From Georgenia subflava (GTDB lineage Bacteria > Actinomycetota > Actinomycetes > Actinomycetales > Actinomycetaceae), in contig NZ_VUKD01000001.1 in NCBI RefSeq assembly GCF_009193155.1, positions 806,001 to 870,000 of the forward strand: 64,000 nucleotides of DNA, given 5' to 3'. The stretch's first letter is position 1. Each line of letters starts with the position of its first letter. The notes below the pieces were generated by a model. It ran no database searches and had not been told where the DNA came from. It was given only the letters and a program-made list of their open reading frames with translations. A program made the position numbers and the translations under genes. Below, in pieces: positions 16,446 through 25,564 of this stretch.

Positions 16446-17456
16446 ATGGAGAGCGGCGTTCCCCAGCAGCGAGCATGGTTGCTCATGGCTGCGGGCGATA
16501 ACCGCGGTCACGGAGGCAACTCCGGATATGACGACCAGTTCGACGCCTACTACTCGTGGGACAGCAACGTTCCGAATTTCAAGAACCTCCGTGTCGGCGA
16601 TCTCATCGCGCTGTGGGACAAGGAGCGTTTACTCGGCGTCTCGGTGATCGAGGAGATCGAGACCTCGCGTGGTCCAAAGCTGCTTCACCGGTGCCCAGCC
16701 TGCAACACGACTCGGATCAGCCCACCACGTAAGAAGGTCGTTCCGCCGTATCGGTGCATGAAGTGCCGCCACGAGTTCGCCAGTCCCGTCATCGACGTCG
16801 TTGAGGTGGGCCTGTACAGGGCAAGGTACGACGCAGCGTGGACGTCACTCGACGGTCTCCTCGGAGAGAAGGAAATCCGGTCCTTAGCTGTGAACGCTGG
16901 CGACATCAACGCGATGCGCCCACTCGACTGGGCCGCCTTACGGAGGTCGCTGATCGCGAAAGGTGCCGGTCGTGCCGTCGAACGCGTGACTGCGCGCGTC
17001 GACCTCAGTTGGCAGCCAGTATCCGGCGTGCACGTCGCTCTACCACAGGGATTCACCCAGGCGCTGGTCCGAGTCCGCAGGGGGCAGCGGCAATTCCGTG
17101 AGCACCTCCTGGCTACCCAGGGAAGTGCGTGTGCGTTCACTGGGGGCGCACCCGCGCGTGTTTTGGAAGCTGGACATCTTTACAGCTACGCCGAGCTAGG
17201 GAGTCACTTCAATCACGGCGGACTAATGCTCCGGCGGGACATTCATCGGCTGTTCGACGATGGGATGCTCGCGGTCGATCCATCGAAGCTCCGGATCGAC
17301 GTCGCGAACGACCTGGCGAGGTTCCCGCAATATGCTCGGCTCCACGACGAACGACTGACATTGCGACTCCTGGACGAGCAGGTTGAGTGGCTCGGCAAGC
17401 ACTGGGACGAGCACCGGGGCGCGCACGACCAAGCCAGCATGAGTGCTCGTTCCTAA
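16446..17456 (+). CDS. Putative modification-dependent HNH endonuclease (PUA/EVE-like domain, zinc ribbon, HNH)
   Basis: 336 residues. The N-terminal part (about 8-135; RAWLLMAAGDNRGHG, VGDLIALW, GVSVIEEIE) looks like a PUA/EVE-type modified-base or RNA-binding fold. It is interrupted by a four-cysteine zinc ribbon (C83-P-A-C86 and C104-M-K-C107). The C-terminal part has CAFTGG, EAGHLYSY (His244), NHGGLML (Asn256) and RRDIHRLFDDG (His267), the HNH_2 nuclease pattern. I infer a type IV restriction enzyme that cuts modified DNA. No methyltransferase is nearby. Base use is lower in GC than the neighbours, as expected for a transferred defence gene. It could also be a mobile-element nuclease. Confidence 0.72.
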   Translation: MESGVPQQRAWLLMAAGDNRGHGGNSGYDDQFDAYYSWDSNVPNFKNLRVGDLIALWDKERLLGVSVIEEIETSRGPKLLHRCPACNTTRISPPRKKVVPPYRCMKCRHEFASPVIDVVEVGLYRARYDAAWTSLDGLLGEKEIRSLAVNAGDINAMRPLDWAALRRSLIAKGAGRAVERVTARVDLSWQPVSGVHVALPQGFTQALVRVRRGQRQFREHLLATQGSACAFTGGAPARVLEAGHLYSYAELGSHFNHGGLMLRRDIHRLFDDGMLAVDPSKLRIDVANDLARFPQYARLHDERLTLRLLDEQVEWLGKHWDEHRGAHDQASMSARS

Positions 17457-17500
17457 ACGTGGGCTTGCGTCCTTCCCTCAAAGGCTTCGCGCAGCATCCA

Positions 17501-17506
17501 TACACT
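17501..17506 (+). promoter_or_regulatory. Possible -10 box for a leaderless thymidine kinase transcript
   Basis: TACACT lies 6 bases before ATG 17513, and no ribosome site is visible. This is the layout of leaderless actinobacterial messages, where the start codon is the first transcribed base. The -35 region is poor, so this is tentative. Confidence 0.35.
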
Positions 17507-17512
17507 TCCCGC

Positions 17513-18091
17513 ATGCATGGAGACTCATTGGGCCGGCTCCAGGTGGTCTGCGGGCCGATGTTCGCCGGGAAGTCCGAGGAGTTGCTGCGGCGCGTGCGCC
17601 GGGCACAGCTCGCCGGGCTCGCCGTCGAGGTCGTCAACCACGCGCTCGACGAGCGGCACGGCGCCGGTCAGGTGGCCTCGCACTCCGGGCTCAGCGTCTC
17701 CTCGCACTCCGTTCCGGACGCGAGCTCGGTGGTGCGGCTCGTCGACGGTCGCCAGCTCGACCTCCTCGCCATCGACGAGGCGCAGTTCTTCGGCAACGAC
17801 CTGATCCCTGTCGTAGGTGACCTCGTCCTTCGGGGCACGACCGTCGTCGTCGCCGGTCTGTGCGTCACCTTCGACGGCCGCCCGTTCGAGCCGCTCGCCT
17901 CGCTCATGGCCCTCGCCGAGGACGTCACCAAGCTGACGGCCGTCTGCGCAGTCTGCGGTCAGGACGCCGCCTTCCACCAGCGTGTCGTCGCCGGTGATGT
18001 GGGCGACGCCAGCATTCCGACTGCTGCTCACGTCGGCGGCACCGAGTCCTACCAGGCGCGCTGTCGGCGCCACCTCGAGCTGCGCGACTGA
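17513..18091 (+). CDS. tdk: Thymidine kinase
   Basis: 192 residues. ATP-binding loop GPMFAGKSEELLRRVRR near residue 13, the DEAQFF Walker B/lasso-edge motif, and the zinc-binding cysteines CAVCGQDA and YQARCRRH place it firmly in type II (Tdk/TK1-like) thymidine kinases (EC 2.7.1.21). It phosphorylates thymidine to dTMP in pyrimidine salvage in the cytoplasm. ATG 17513 is chosen because family members start just before the strand leading into the P-loop. It is a stand-alone gene between the HNH nuclease and a GH3 enzyme. Confidence 0.92.
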   Translation: MHGDSLGRLQVVCGPMFAGKSEELLRRVRRAQLAGLAVEVVNHALDERHGAGQVASHSGLSVSSHSVPDASSVVRLVDGRQLDLLAIDEAQFFGNDLIPVVGDLVLRGTTVVVAGLCVTFDGRPFEPLASLMALAEDVTKLTAVCAVCGQDAAFHQRVVAGDVGDASIPTAAHVGGTESYQARCRRHLELRD

Positions 18092-18172
18092 TCTCGCACG
18101 GCGGGCGCGCGACGAGCGTCCGCCGTCGAGAACGGAGACACTGGGCATGACCGCCGCCTGAGAGGACTCCCC

Positions 18173-20272
18173 ATGTCGCCCACCACGAACCAGCCCGCCC
18201 TCGGTGCCCGCGCGAGCCAGGTGCTCGACGTCGACGGCCTGCAGTTCAAGGACCTCAACGGCAATGGCCGCCTCGACCCCTACGAGGACTGGCGGCTGCC
18301 CGTCGCCGAGCGCGTTGCCGACCTGCTCCCGCGCATGTCCGTCGAGGACAAGGTGGGCACGATGCTCATCACCTCGCACTACATGGGTGCCTCGAAGATC
18401 ATCGGCGACCCGGACCAGGGCCTGCTGAACACCCACGAGAAGTGGTCGGACACCAACATGTGGGCGGACGAGTCGTCCTCCACCCACCATTTCGACCCGC
18501 CGGTCCTCGACTACGCCGGCTCCGAGAAGGCCATCAAGGAGCTCGGGCTGCGCTACCTGATCATCCGCGACAACCCCACGTCGTTCGACCTCGCCACCTG
18601 GGTCAACGCCCTGCAGGAGGTGGCCGAGTCCACCCCGCTCGGCATCCCCGTCGTCATGGTCTCCAACCCTCGCAACCACGTCTCCACAGTCAAGCTCTTC
18701 GGCATCGCCGAGGCCGCGGACCAGATGTCGCAGTGGCCCGGCGAGCTCGGCCTCGCCGCCACCCAGGACCCCGGGCTCGTCGAGGAGTTCGGCCGCCTCG
18801 CCGGTCGGCAGTGGCGCTCCGCCGGCATCACCAAGGGCTACATGTACATGGCGGACATCGTCACCGAGCCGCGGTGGTCCCGCTCCGACGGCACGTTCGG
18901 CGAGAACCCCGAGCTCGCCGCGCAGCTGATCGGTGCCATCACCCGCGGGTTCCAGGGCGAGCAGCTCGGCACCCACTCCGTGTCCATGACCACCAAGCAC
19001 TTCCCCGGCGGCGGCCCCCGCGACAAGGGCCACGACCCCCACTTCGAGCACGGCCGGTTCCAGCCCTACCCCACCGAGGGCAGCCTCTACCGCTACCACC
19101 TGCCGGTGTTCAAGGCCGCGATCGAGGCCGGCACCACCTCGGTCATGCCGTACTACGCGACGACGAACAACGCGATGTCCGCCCCGCAGCTCCGCGGTGG
19201 GCGCGAGTTCGAGGAGGTCGGCTTCGCCTACGACAAGTACCTCATCACCGAGGTGCTGCGCGGCGAGCTCGGATTCACCGGCTACGTCAACTCCGACACC
19301 GGCATCTCCACCGGCATGCCATGGGGCGTGGAGTCCCTCACCCGCACGGAGCGCTTCGCCAAGGCCATCGACGCCGGCGTCAACGCCTTCGCCGGCGACG
19401 GCAACCCCCGGCCGCTGCTCGACGCCGTCTCCCAGGGCCTCGTCACCGAGGCGGACCTCGACCGCAGCGTGGGCTACCTCCTGGCCGAGATGTTCGACCT
19501 CGGCCTCTTCGAGAACCCCTACGTCGACCCGGACGAGGCGCAGGTCATCGCCGCGGACGCCGACATCCAGGCCGTCGCCGACGAGGCGCACCGCCGCTCC
19601 CTCGTGCTTCTGCGCAACGACCGCGACCTGCTCCCGCTGGTCGGGGGCGGGAACGGGGGCGACGCCGTTGCCGCCTCCGCCGACGACCCCGCCGTGGCGG
19701 ACGCCGTCGCGGAGGCCGGCAGCGTGCGCCTGTACGTCGAGGTGTTCACCGGCTCCGACCCGCAGGACGAGACCGAGCAGATCGCCGGCGAGGTGGCCGA
19801 GGCGCTCGGCGCCGACTCCGGCATCGAGGTCGTCACCACGCTGGAAGGCGCCACGCACGCCCTGGCCTGGGTGCGCCCGGCGATGTCCCTGCTGGCCGAC
19901 AAGCCCGGCAAGGAGCTCTCGATCGCGCTCGACGCCGCGACCGGCATCGACGCCGACCGTGTCATCGAGATCGAGGAGACGGTTCCCACCATCCTCGCGG
20001 TGGGCTTCACCAACCCCTGGCTGCTCGACCAGGTCGGGCCGAAGGCCGCCGCCGTCGTCGGGACGTTCGGCGCCCTCACCGACGCCCTGGTCGACCTGGT
20101 GCGCGGCGAGGTCACACCCAGCGGGAAGCTGCCCTACACGATCCCCGCCAGCCGCGAGGCCGTGCTCGCCAAGAACTCGGACATCCCCGGCGCCGAGGAG
20201 CCGACCGGGTACGCCTACACCGACGCCACCGGCGCGCAGTACACCTTCGGCTACGGGCTGCAGGACTTCTGA
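18173..20272 (+). CDS. Glycoside hydrolase family 3 protein (beta-glucosidase/exoglucanase type)
   Basis: 699 residues. The N-terminal TIM barrel has DLLPRMSVEDKVGTMLI, TKHFPGGGPRDKG (Lys275, His276) and GFTGYVNSDTG, where Asp375 is the expected nucleophile. The alpha/beta sandwich follows with RRSLVLLRNDRDLLPL and ends YTFGYGLQDF. No signal peptide is present, so it should act on imported or cell-associated oligosaccharides. The start segment DGLQFKDLNGNGRLDPYEDWRLP carries a DxNxxGRxD calcium-loop-like motif often seen in this subfamily. It releases terminal sugars from beta-glycosides; the exact specificity is unknown. Confidence 0.9.
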   Translation: MSPTTNQPALGARASQVLDVDGLQFKDLNGNGRLDPYEDWRLPVAERVADLLPRMSVEDKVGTMLITSHYMGASKIIGDPDQGLLNTHEKWSDTNMWADESSSTHHFDPPVLDYAGSEKAIKELGLRYLIIRDNPTSFDLATWVNALQEVAESTPLGIPVVMVSNPRNHVSTVKLFGIAEAADQMSQWPGELGLAATQDPGLVEEFGRLAGRQWRSAGITKGYMYMADIVTEPRWSRSDGTFGENPELAAQLIGAITRGFQGEQLGTHSVSMTTKHFPGGGPRDKGHDPHFEHGRFQPYPTEGSLYRYHLPVFKAAIEAGTTSVMPYYATTNNAMSAPQLRGGREFEEVGFAYDKYLITEVLRGELGFTGYVNSDTGISTGMPWGVESLTRTERFAKAIDAGVNAFAGDGNPRPLLDAVSQGLVTEADLDRSVGYLLAEMFDLGLFENPYVDPDEAQVIAADADIQAVADEAHRRSLVLLRNDRDLLPLVGGGNGGDAVAASADDPAVADAVAEAGSVRLYVEVFTGSDPQDETEQIAGEVAEALGADSGIEVVTTLEGATHALAWVRPAMSLLADKPGKELSIALDAATGIDADRVIEIEETVPTILAVGFTNPWLLDQVGPKAAAVVGTFGALTDALVDLVRGEVTPSGKLPYTIPASREAVLAKNSDIPGAEEPTGYAYTDATGAQYTFGYGLQDF

Positions 20273-20282
20273 GAGCACCTGC

Positions 20283-20323
20283 CGGACGGGGCGGTGCGGA
20301 CCAGGTCCGTGCCGCCCCGTCCG
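20283..20323. terminator. Rho-independent-like hairpin after the GH3 gene
   Basis: CGGACGGGGCGG and CCGCCCCGTCCG give a 12-bp perfect stem beginning 11 bases after the stop codon, and the 17-base interior can pair further. It separates GH3 from the TetR gene. No long T-run follows. Confidence 0.72.
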
Positions 20324-20372
20324 TCGCCCTGGACCCTTGTCCGACCGCACCATTGAAGTTAGTCTCGTTCAC

Positions 20373-20975
20373 ATGAAAGCTCCGGACGCGACGACGCGGC
20401 CGTACGTGATGCGCGAGCGTGCCCGGTCCGCTGCCGAGACCGCGGAACGGATCCTCGACGCCGTCGTCGAGCTGTTCATCAGCACTCCCTACTCCCTCAT
20501 CACCCTGGGACGGGTAGCCCGAGGCGCCGGCGTGACGGTCCAGACCGTCATCCGCCGCTTCGGCGACAAGGAGGGACTCGTCGCCGCGGCCGCCGAGCGG
20601 GAGGTCGCGGCCGTCGCCGTCCTGCGCGACCAGGCACCCGCCGGAGACCTGCCCGGCATCGTGGCGAACCTCGTCGAGCACTACGAGCGCACGGCACCCA
20701 TCGCGCTGCGTCTCCTCTCGGAGGAGGACGCCTCCCCCACGATCGGTGCCCTCGCCCGTGCCGGACGCGAGTACCACCGCGCCTGGTGCCTTCGGGTCTT
20801 CGGGCCATACCTCTCCGGCCAGACGGGGGTCGACCGCGACCGCCGCCTGGCCCAGCTGGTCGCCGTCTGCGACGTCCACACCTGGAAGCTGCTGCGCCGC
20901 GACGCCGGTCTCAGCCGCCGCCAGACCACCATCGCCCTGCTCGAGCTGCTCGAGCCCCTGACCGGGAGGCCGTGA
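20373..20975 (+). CDS. TetR-family transcriptional regulator
   Basis: 200 residues. The N-terminal helix-turn-helix reads ETAERILDAVVELFI then ITLGRVARGAGVTVQTVIRRFGDKEGLVAAA, typical TetR; the remaining residues are the ligand/dimer domain. ATG 20373 has no clear ribosome site. The stop TGA shares its last base with the ATG of the glycosyltransferase gene, so the two are coupled and the regulator probably controls that enzyme. A TTGAAG hexamer and TAGTCT lie just upstream. Confidence 0.88.
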   Translation: MKAPDATTRPYVMRERARSAAETAERILDAVVELFISTPYSLITLGRVARGAGVTVQTVIRRFGDKEGLVAAAAEREVAAVAVLRDQAPAGDLPGIVANLVEHYERTAPIALRLLSEEDASPTIGALARAGREYHRAWCLRVFGPYLSGQTGVDRDRRLAQLVAVCDVHTWKLLRRDAGLSRRQTTIALLELLEPLTGRP

Positions 20976-22207
20976 TGGCTACCGTTCTCGCCTACACCTC
21001 GCCCGCCATCGGGCACCTGTTCCCCACCGTGCCGCTCCTCCTCGAGCTCCGAGACCGCGGCCACGACGTCCACGTGCGGACCCTCGGCGACCACGTCGGG
21101 ATGCTGCGCGATCTCGGCCTGGCCGCCGAGCCGATCGACCCGCGCGTGGGCCGGGTGCTCCCGTCCGACTTCCGGGCAGGCAACGCCCGGGCAGCCCTCC
21201 GGTCCGCCGTGCAGACCTTCACCGAACGGGCCGCGCTCGACGGCCCTGACCTCGACCGCGCCCTGACCGAGGTGGCTCCGGACGCCGTCGTGGTCGACAT
21301 CAACGCCTGGGGTGCACTGCTCGCCGCCGAGGCGTGGGGCCGGCCGTGGGCCACCTTCAGCCCCTACACACCGCCGATCCGCTCGGCCGGCACGCCGCCG
21401 TTCGGGCCCGGCCTGCTGCCGAGCCCCGGCCTGCTCGGCCGCGCACGCGACGCCGTCGTCCGGCCGCTCGTCATCGGGACCACCGAGAAGGCCATGACGC
21501 CCCGGATCAACACGCTGCGCGCCGAGCGAGGCCTCGGCCCCATCTCGACGGCGGACGAGTTCTTCCGCCGGGCGCCGGTCATGCTGGTCGCGACGGCCGA
21601 GCCGTTCGAGTACGCGCACCCCGACTGGGGCGAGCGGGTGCGGATGATCGGCGCGATGTCGTGGGAACCGCCGGCGGAGCGCCCCGGGTGGCTCGACGAG
21701 CTCGAGGGCGACGTCGTCCTGGTGACGACGTCCTCGGAGTACCAGGCCGACGAGGCACTCGTGCGGTCCGCGCTGGAGGGTCTCGCCGACGAGCCGTACA
21801 CAGTGGTGGCTACGATGCCCGCCCGCGCCAGTGCCAGGACCGCCGTGCCGGCGAACGCCCACGTCGTGGACTTCGTCCCCCACGGCCCGGTGCTGGAGCG
21901 TGCCGCCGTGGCGGTCACCCACGGCGGGATGGGCAGCACCCAGAAGGCGCTCGCGCGCGGCGTCCCCGTCTGCGTCGTGCCGTTCGGCAGGGACCAGCTC
22001 GAGGTGGCGGCCCGCGTCGTCACCTCCGACAGCGGCACCCGGCTGCCGGCCGCGCGGCTGACGCCGGAGCGCCTGCGAGCGAAGGTCCGGGAGGCGGCCA
22101 CCAAGACGGCGGGCGCACGGCGCGTGGCCCACGGCTACGCGGCCGCCGGCGGTCCGGCCGCGGGCGCGACGGCGGTGGAGGAGCTGCTCCGGCCCGCCCG
22201 GGTTTAG
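20975..22207 (+). CDS. GT1-type (MGT-like) glycosyltransferase
   Basis: 410 residues. The N-terminal half has TSPAIGHLFPTVPLLLELRDRGHDV, the acceptor domain of UDP-glucuronosyl/UDP-glucosyltransferase-like enzymes. The C-terminal half has HVVDFVPHGPVLERAAVAVTHGGMGSTQKALARGVPVCVVPFGRDQLEVAARV, the nucleotide-sugar donor motif. These enzymes glycosylate macrolides, phenolics or terpenoids and often serve detoxification. Coupling to a TetR gene suits an inducible resistance or xenobiotic-conjugation function. Donor and acceptor are not known. Confidence 0.88.
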   Translation: MATVLAYTSPAIGHLFPTVPLLLELRDRGHDVHVRTLGDHVGMLRDLGLAAEPIDPRVGRVLPSDFRAGNARAALRSAVQTFTERAALDGPDLDRALTEVAPDAVVVDINAWGALLAAEAWGRPWATFSPYTPPIRSAGTPPFGPGLLPSPGLLGRARDAVVRPLVIGTTEKAMTPRINTLRAERGLGPISTADEFFRRAPVMLVATAEPFEYAHPDWGERVRMIGAMSWEPPAERPGWLDELEGDVVLVTTSSEYQADEALVRSALEGLADEPYTVVATMPARASARTAVPANAHVVDFVPHGPVLERAAVAVTHGGMGSTQKALARGVPVCVVPFGRDQLEVAARVVTSDSGTRLPAARLTPERLRAKVREAATKTAGARRVAHGYAAAGGPAAGATAVEELLRPARV

Positions 22208-22326
22208 GTCGGTCTGGTCGAGGTCAGGGGTGCGGGTCAGCACGCGGACCAGGCTCGGCCGTTCGCTGCCCACCGGACGTCGGGTCGCGCTACCTTGTGC
22301 CTTGAGACTTCGACGAGGAGGTCGCC

Positions 22327-22986
22327 ATGTCTGACAGCTCAGCGCTCAGGACCCCGCGGCACGCCGCGGAGCACCAGGGCACGGCCGGCAAGCCGGTCGT
22401 GACGATCTTCGAGTACTACGGCGCGGGGGCCACGCAGGTCGGTCGGCAGGTCGCGGACGCGCTCGGCGTCCCGTTCCACCCCCAGGCGTTCAGCTCGGAG
22501 GACATCGAGGGCGGGCCCGAGGCGGCCCTGAAGAACAGCGCCACGCTGGCCACCGTGTTCGCTGCGATGGGCGGCGCGTACGGCGGCTTCGAGGGCCGCG
22601 ACGTCATCGCCACCCAGCAGCAGAAGCGCGACCTGGTGACGGACAACAACAAGGCGGTGTGGGCGAGCGCGGACGACGGCGGGGTGATCGTCGGACGCAA
22701 CGCCACGGTGATCCTCGCCGAGCGACCCGCCACGCTGCACGTGCTCCTCACCGGCGCCACCGGGGACCGCGTGGCACGCGCCGCCGAGGAGGCCGGGATC
22801 GACGCCGCCCGCGCCACGCAGCGCCAGAAGCGTGAGGACGAGGTCCGGGCCGACATGTCGAAGGTGCTCTACGGGTGGGACCCGCGCCTGCCCGACCGGT
22901 ACGACATCGTCATCAACACCAGCCGCATCCCGCTCGAGGCGGCGGCCGCCGCCATCGTCAACGCCGTCCGGGCCACCATCCAGTGA
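22327..22986 (+). CDS. Cytidylate kinase-like family protein
   Basis: 219 residues with a GAGGAGGT ribosome site. EYYGAGATQVGRQVADALGVPF stands in for the P-loop, IVGRNATVIL is the middle strand and RVARAAEEAGIDAARATQRQKREDEVRADMSK is the lid region of the cytidylate-kinase-like (AAK6) family. The lysine-threonine end of the usual P-loop is changed to ATQVG, as in this subfamily, so nucleotide phosphorylation is not assured. It is followed 41 bases later by a GPH symporter. Role unknown; phosphotransfer or ATP-sensing is possible. Confidence 0.75.
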   Translation: MSDSSALRTPRHAAEHQGTAGKPVVTIFEYYGAGATQVGRQVADALGVPFHPQAFSSEDIEGGPEAALKNSATLATVFAAMGGAYGGFEGRDVIATQQQKRDLVTDNNKAVWASADDGGVIVGRNATVILAERPATLHVLLTGATGDRVARAAEEAGIDAARATQRQKREDEVRADMSKVLYGWDPRLPDRYDIVINTSRIPLEAAAAAIVNAVRATIQ

Positions 22987-23027
22987 CCTGTCGAACCACC
23001 TGAGCAGCACGTCGAGGGGGCCACACC

Positions 23028-24458
23028 ATGGACAGGACGACTCCGCGCACCGACACCGACGTCGTGGTGCCCCGCAAGCTCACGACGCGGAACTACCTCG
23101 CCTACGCCGCCGGGGACGCCGCGAACAACCTCTCGTTCACGATGGCCTCGTTCTTCCTGATCCTGTACTACACGAACGTCGTCGGCGTCGAGGGCGCCGT
23201 GATCGGGACGATGTTCCTCATCGTGCGGTTCGTCGACGCGATCACCGACGTCGTCACCGGCCGGCTCGTCGACGCCAAGAAGCCTGGTCGGCTCGGCAAG
23301 TTCAAGCCGTTCATCCTGTGGTTCTCGCTGCCGCTGCTGCTGTCGAGCATGGCGATCTACTCCGCCCAGGTGTTCTTCCCGGACATCTCCGGCACCGCCG
23401 CGATCGTGTACATGTACGTCACGTACCTGCTGATGGGGTCGATCTTCTACACGCTGGTGAACATCCCGTACGGCTCGATGGCTCCCGCCCTGACGCAGGT
23501 GCCGGCCGAGCGCGGAAAGCTCGCCACCTTCCGCAGCTACGGCGCGGCGCTCGCCGTGCTGGCCCTGGCCTTCATCATCTCGCCGCAGATCCAGGGCAAC
23601 GCGAACGACCCCGACGCGCTCCAGCGGTCCCTGTTCATCACCACGGCCGGCTTCGTCGTCGTCGGTATGGCGCTGTACCTCTTCCTGGTCTTCAACACCC
23701 AGGAGCAGGTGGCCCGCCCGACGGCGACGGTGTCGTTCCGCGACAGCCTGAAGACCCTGACGTCGAACAAGCCGCTGCTGTGGCTCTCCGCGGGTGCCGT
23801 CCTGTTCCTCACCGGCCTGACCGCCGTCGGCACCCTCGGCACCTACATCGCCATCTACGTCCAGCAGGACGCCGGGTTCATCGCCTGGAACATCCTGGCG
23901 CAGACGATCGCGATCTTCGTCGTCGGCCCGCTCATCCCCACCGTGGTCCGAACCATCGGCAAGCGCGCCGGCTACCTGATCTTCGGCGGCGTCAGCCTGG
24001 TGGGCGCCGTCGTGCTCGCCTTGGCACCGCTGCCGACGACGCCGCTCTGGGGCCCTGTCGCGTTCTTCCTCATCGGTATCGGCATCAACGGCGTGAACAC
24101 CCTCATGTGGGCGCTCGAGGCGGACACGGTGGAGTACGGCGAGTGGAAGACCGGCAACCGCACCGAGGGCACCACCTACGCCGTCTTCTCCTTCACGCGG
24201 AAGATGGGGCAGGCGCTCGGCGGGTTCGTCGGCGGTTTCGGCCTGACCTGGGCCGGGTTCAGCGCCGCCCGCGCCTCCTCCGGGGAGACGCAGGAGGCGG
24301 GGGTGGCGGACAACATCCAGCTGGTCGCGGGCGGGCTGGTCGGCGGGTTCATGCTGCTCTCGCTGCTGGTGATGGCCTTCTACCCGCTCACCGAGGCGAA
24401 GTTCCAGGAGATCACCGGCGAGATCGCCGCGCGGCGGGCCGCCGACCGGGAGGCGTGA
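23028..24458 (+). CDS. GPH-family sugar:cation symporter (first paralogue)
   Basis: 476 residues with about 12 membrane helices. LAYAAGDAANNLSFTMASFFLILYYTNVVG, the DAITDVVTGRLVDAKK loop, NIPYGSMAPALTQVPAERGKLATFRS and ALEADTVEYGEWKTGNRTEGTTYAVFSF are the hallmarks of glycoside-pentoside-hexuronide symporters (MelB/LacS relatives). It imports a glycoside or sugar with Na+ or H+. A close paralogue is at 28632-30140; the two flank the leftward isomerase/dehydrogenase operon, so it probably feeds that pathway. Confidence 0.9.
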   Translation: MDRTTPRTDTDVVVPRKLTTRNYLAYAAGDAANNLSFTMASFFLILYYTNVVGVEGAVIGTMFLIVRFVDAITDVVTGRLVDAKKPGRLGKFKPFILWFSLPLLLSSMAIYSAQVFFPDISGTAAIVYMYVTYLLMGSIFYTLVNIPYGSMAPALTQVPAERGKLATFRSYGAALAVLALAFIISPQIQGNANDPDALQRSLFITTAGFVVVGMALYLFLVFNTQEQVARPTATVSFRDSLKTLTSNKPLLWLSAGAVLFLTGLTAVGTLGTYIAIYVQQDAGFIAWNILAQTIAIFVVGPLIPTVVRTIGKRAGYLIFGGVSLVGAVVLALAPLPTTPLWGPVAFFLIGIGINGVNTLMWALEADTVEYGEWKTGNRTEGTTYAVFSFTRKMGQALGGFVGGFGLTWAGFSAARASSGETQEAGVADNIQLVAGGLVGGFMLLSLLVMAFYPLTEAKFQEITGEIAARRAADREA

Positions 24459-24467
24459 GGCCCCGAA

Positions 24468-24585
24468 GGGCCACCCGACGTCAGCGCGAGGCGTCGAGTC
24501 ACGACCTGCGACGGCGCCCGGACTCCCGTGAGACTGCGGCGGGCCGCCCGACGTCAGCGCAAGACGTCGAGCCACGACCTGCGAC
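24468..24585. repeat. 45-bp direct repeat, two copies, between convergent genes
   Basis: Copies at 24468-24512 and 24541-24585 agree at 41 of 45 positions (both start GGGCC, share CGACGTCAGCGC, and end CACGACCTGCGAC), 73 bases apart. A short hairpin GGCCC-CGAA-GGGCC precedes the first copy, next to the symporter stop. The repeat lies between converging genes and does not code for anything obvious. It may be a duplicated terminator element or a decayed mobile fragment. Confidence 0.8.
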
Positions 24586-24638
24586 AGGTGCGGGGACGCC
24601 CGCCCTCGGAGGGCGAACCCACCGCCGCGCAGGACGGG

Positions 24639-25499
24639 TCAGAGCAGCTTCTCGTACCCCAGCGCCACGAGGTTGTCGTGCGAGGTGACGAGGCAGTCGA
24701 ACGGGTCGCGGCCGTACTGGTCGTCCTGCTCGATCAGGAGGTACTTCGCGCCGGACTCGAGGGCCTGGTCGATGATCTCGCGCCAGTCGAGGTTGCCCTC
24801 GCCGACCTCGCCGAACTGGACCACACCGGTGAAGGCCTGCATGAAGGCCTGGAAGTCGCCGGCCGCGAGCGCGTCGAACGCGGCCGGGTCCATCGCGCCG
24901 ATGCGGTAGTCCTTCAGGTGCACGAGGTCCACGAGGCCGGCGTACTTCTGCAGGGTGCGCACGGGGTCCTTGCCGCCGCGCTGGACCCAGTGGACGTCGA
25001 TCTCCAGGCGCATGTTCGGCGCCTCGTCGCGGATGATGTCCAGGATCGAGCGGCCGTCAACCTTCGCGAACTCGAGATGGTGGTTGTGGTAGTACAGCCC
25101 GATCCCCTCGTCGGCGAGACGGACGGCCATCTCGTCGGCGGCGTGGCAGAACTCCAGCAGCGCCCCGTGGGAGGCCATGGCCGGGAACGGCATCATGCCG
25201 ATGCGCAGCATGTCCGCCCGCAGGGTCTTCGCGTCGGCGACGATCTTGTCGAAGTCGGTCGTCAGGGCGTCGTTGCCGGCGCCCTTGGGGGCCTCCATCG
25301 CGGCGGAGAGCGCGGCGAAGTCGATGCCGAGCTCCTCCCGGGCGCGGGCCATCTCGGCGACGTTCTCCGCCGTCATCGGGATCTGCGAGACCTCGACGGC
25401 GCTGAACCCGATCTCCTTGAGACGGCGCAGCGTCTCGTAGGGGCCGGACTCCTCGACCTTGGACTTGAGCATCATCATCTGGACGCCGATGGTGGCCAT
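24639..25499 (-). CDS. Sugar phosphate isomerase/epimerase family TIM-barrel enzyme
   Basis: 286 residues, ATG with AGGAG about 9 nt upstream. TIM-barrel markers: IGFSAVEVSQIP, GIGLYYHNHHLEF (metal-ligand region), MRLEIDVHWVQRGGKDP, LVDLVHLKDYRIG and FGEVGEGNLDWREII. These place metal-binding His, Asp and Glu at the expected strands of AP-endonuclease-2/IolE/xylose isomerase-like enzymes. It is last in the operon 28307 to 24639. Probable role: isomerisation, dehydration or beta-elimination of the oxidised sugar made by the Gfo/Idh enzymes. Confidence 0.87.
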   Translation of the reverse strand: MATIGVQMMMLKSKVEESGPYETLRRLKEIGFSAVEVSQIPMTAENVAEMARAREELGIDFAALSAAMEAPKGAGNDALTTDFDKIVADAKTLRADMLRIGMMPFPAMASHGALLEFCHAADEMAVRLADEGIGLYYHNHHLEFAKVDGRSILDIIRDEAPNMRLEIDVHWVQRGGKDPVRTLQKYAGLVDLVHLKDYRIGAMDPAAFDALAAGDFQAFMQAFTGVVQFGEVGEGNLDWREIIDQALESGAKYLLIEQDDQYGRDPFDCLVTSHDNLVALGYEKLL

Positions 25500-25564
25500 T
25501 GGTGGGTCTCCTCTTCGAGGGGCGGGACGCCGGCCGGTGCAGGTCGGCGGTTCGTGCGGGTGGG

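Noticed and set aside
17525-20353. Very long open frame on the minus strand opposite thymidine kinase and GH3
   Set aside because: Composition is the artificial pattern of GC-rich antisense frames (runs of Gly, Val, Glu, Arg and Leu), and it lies exactly opposite two well-recognised genes.
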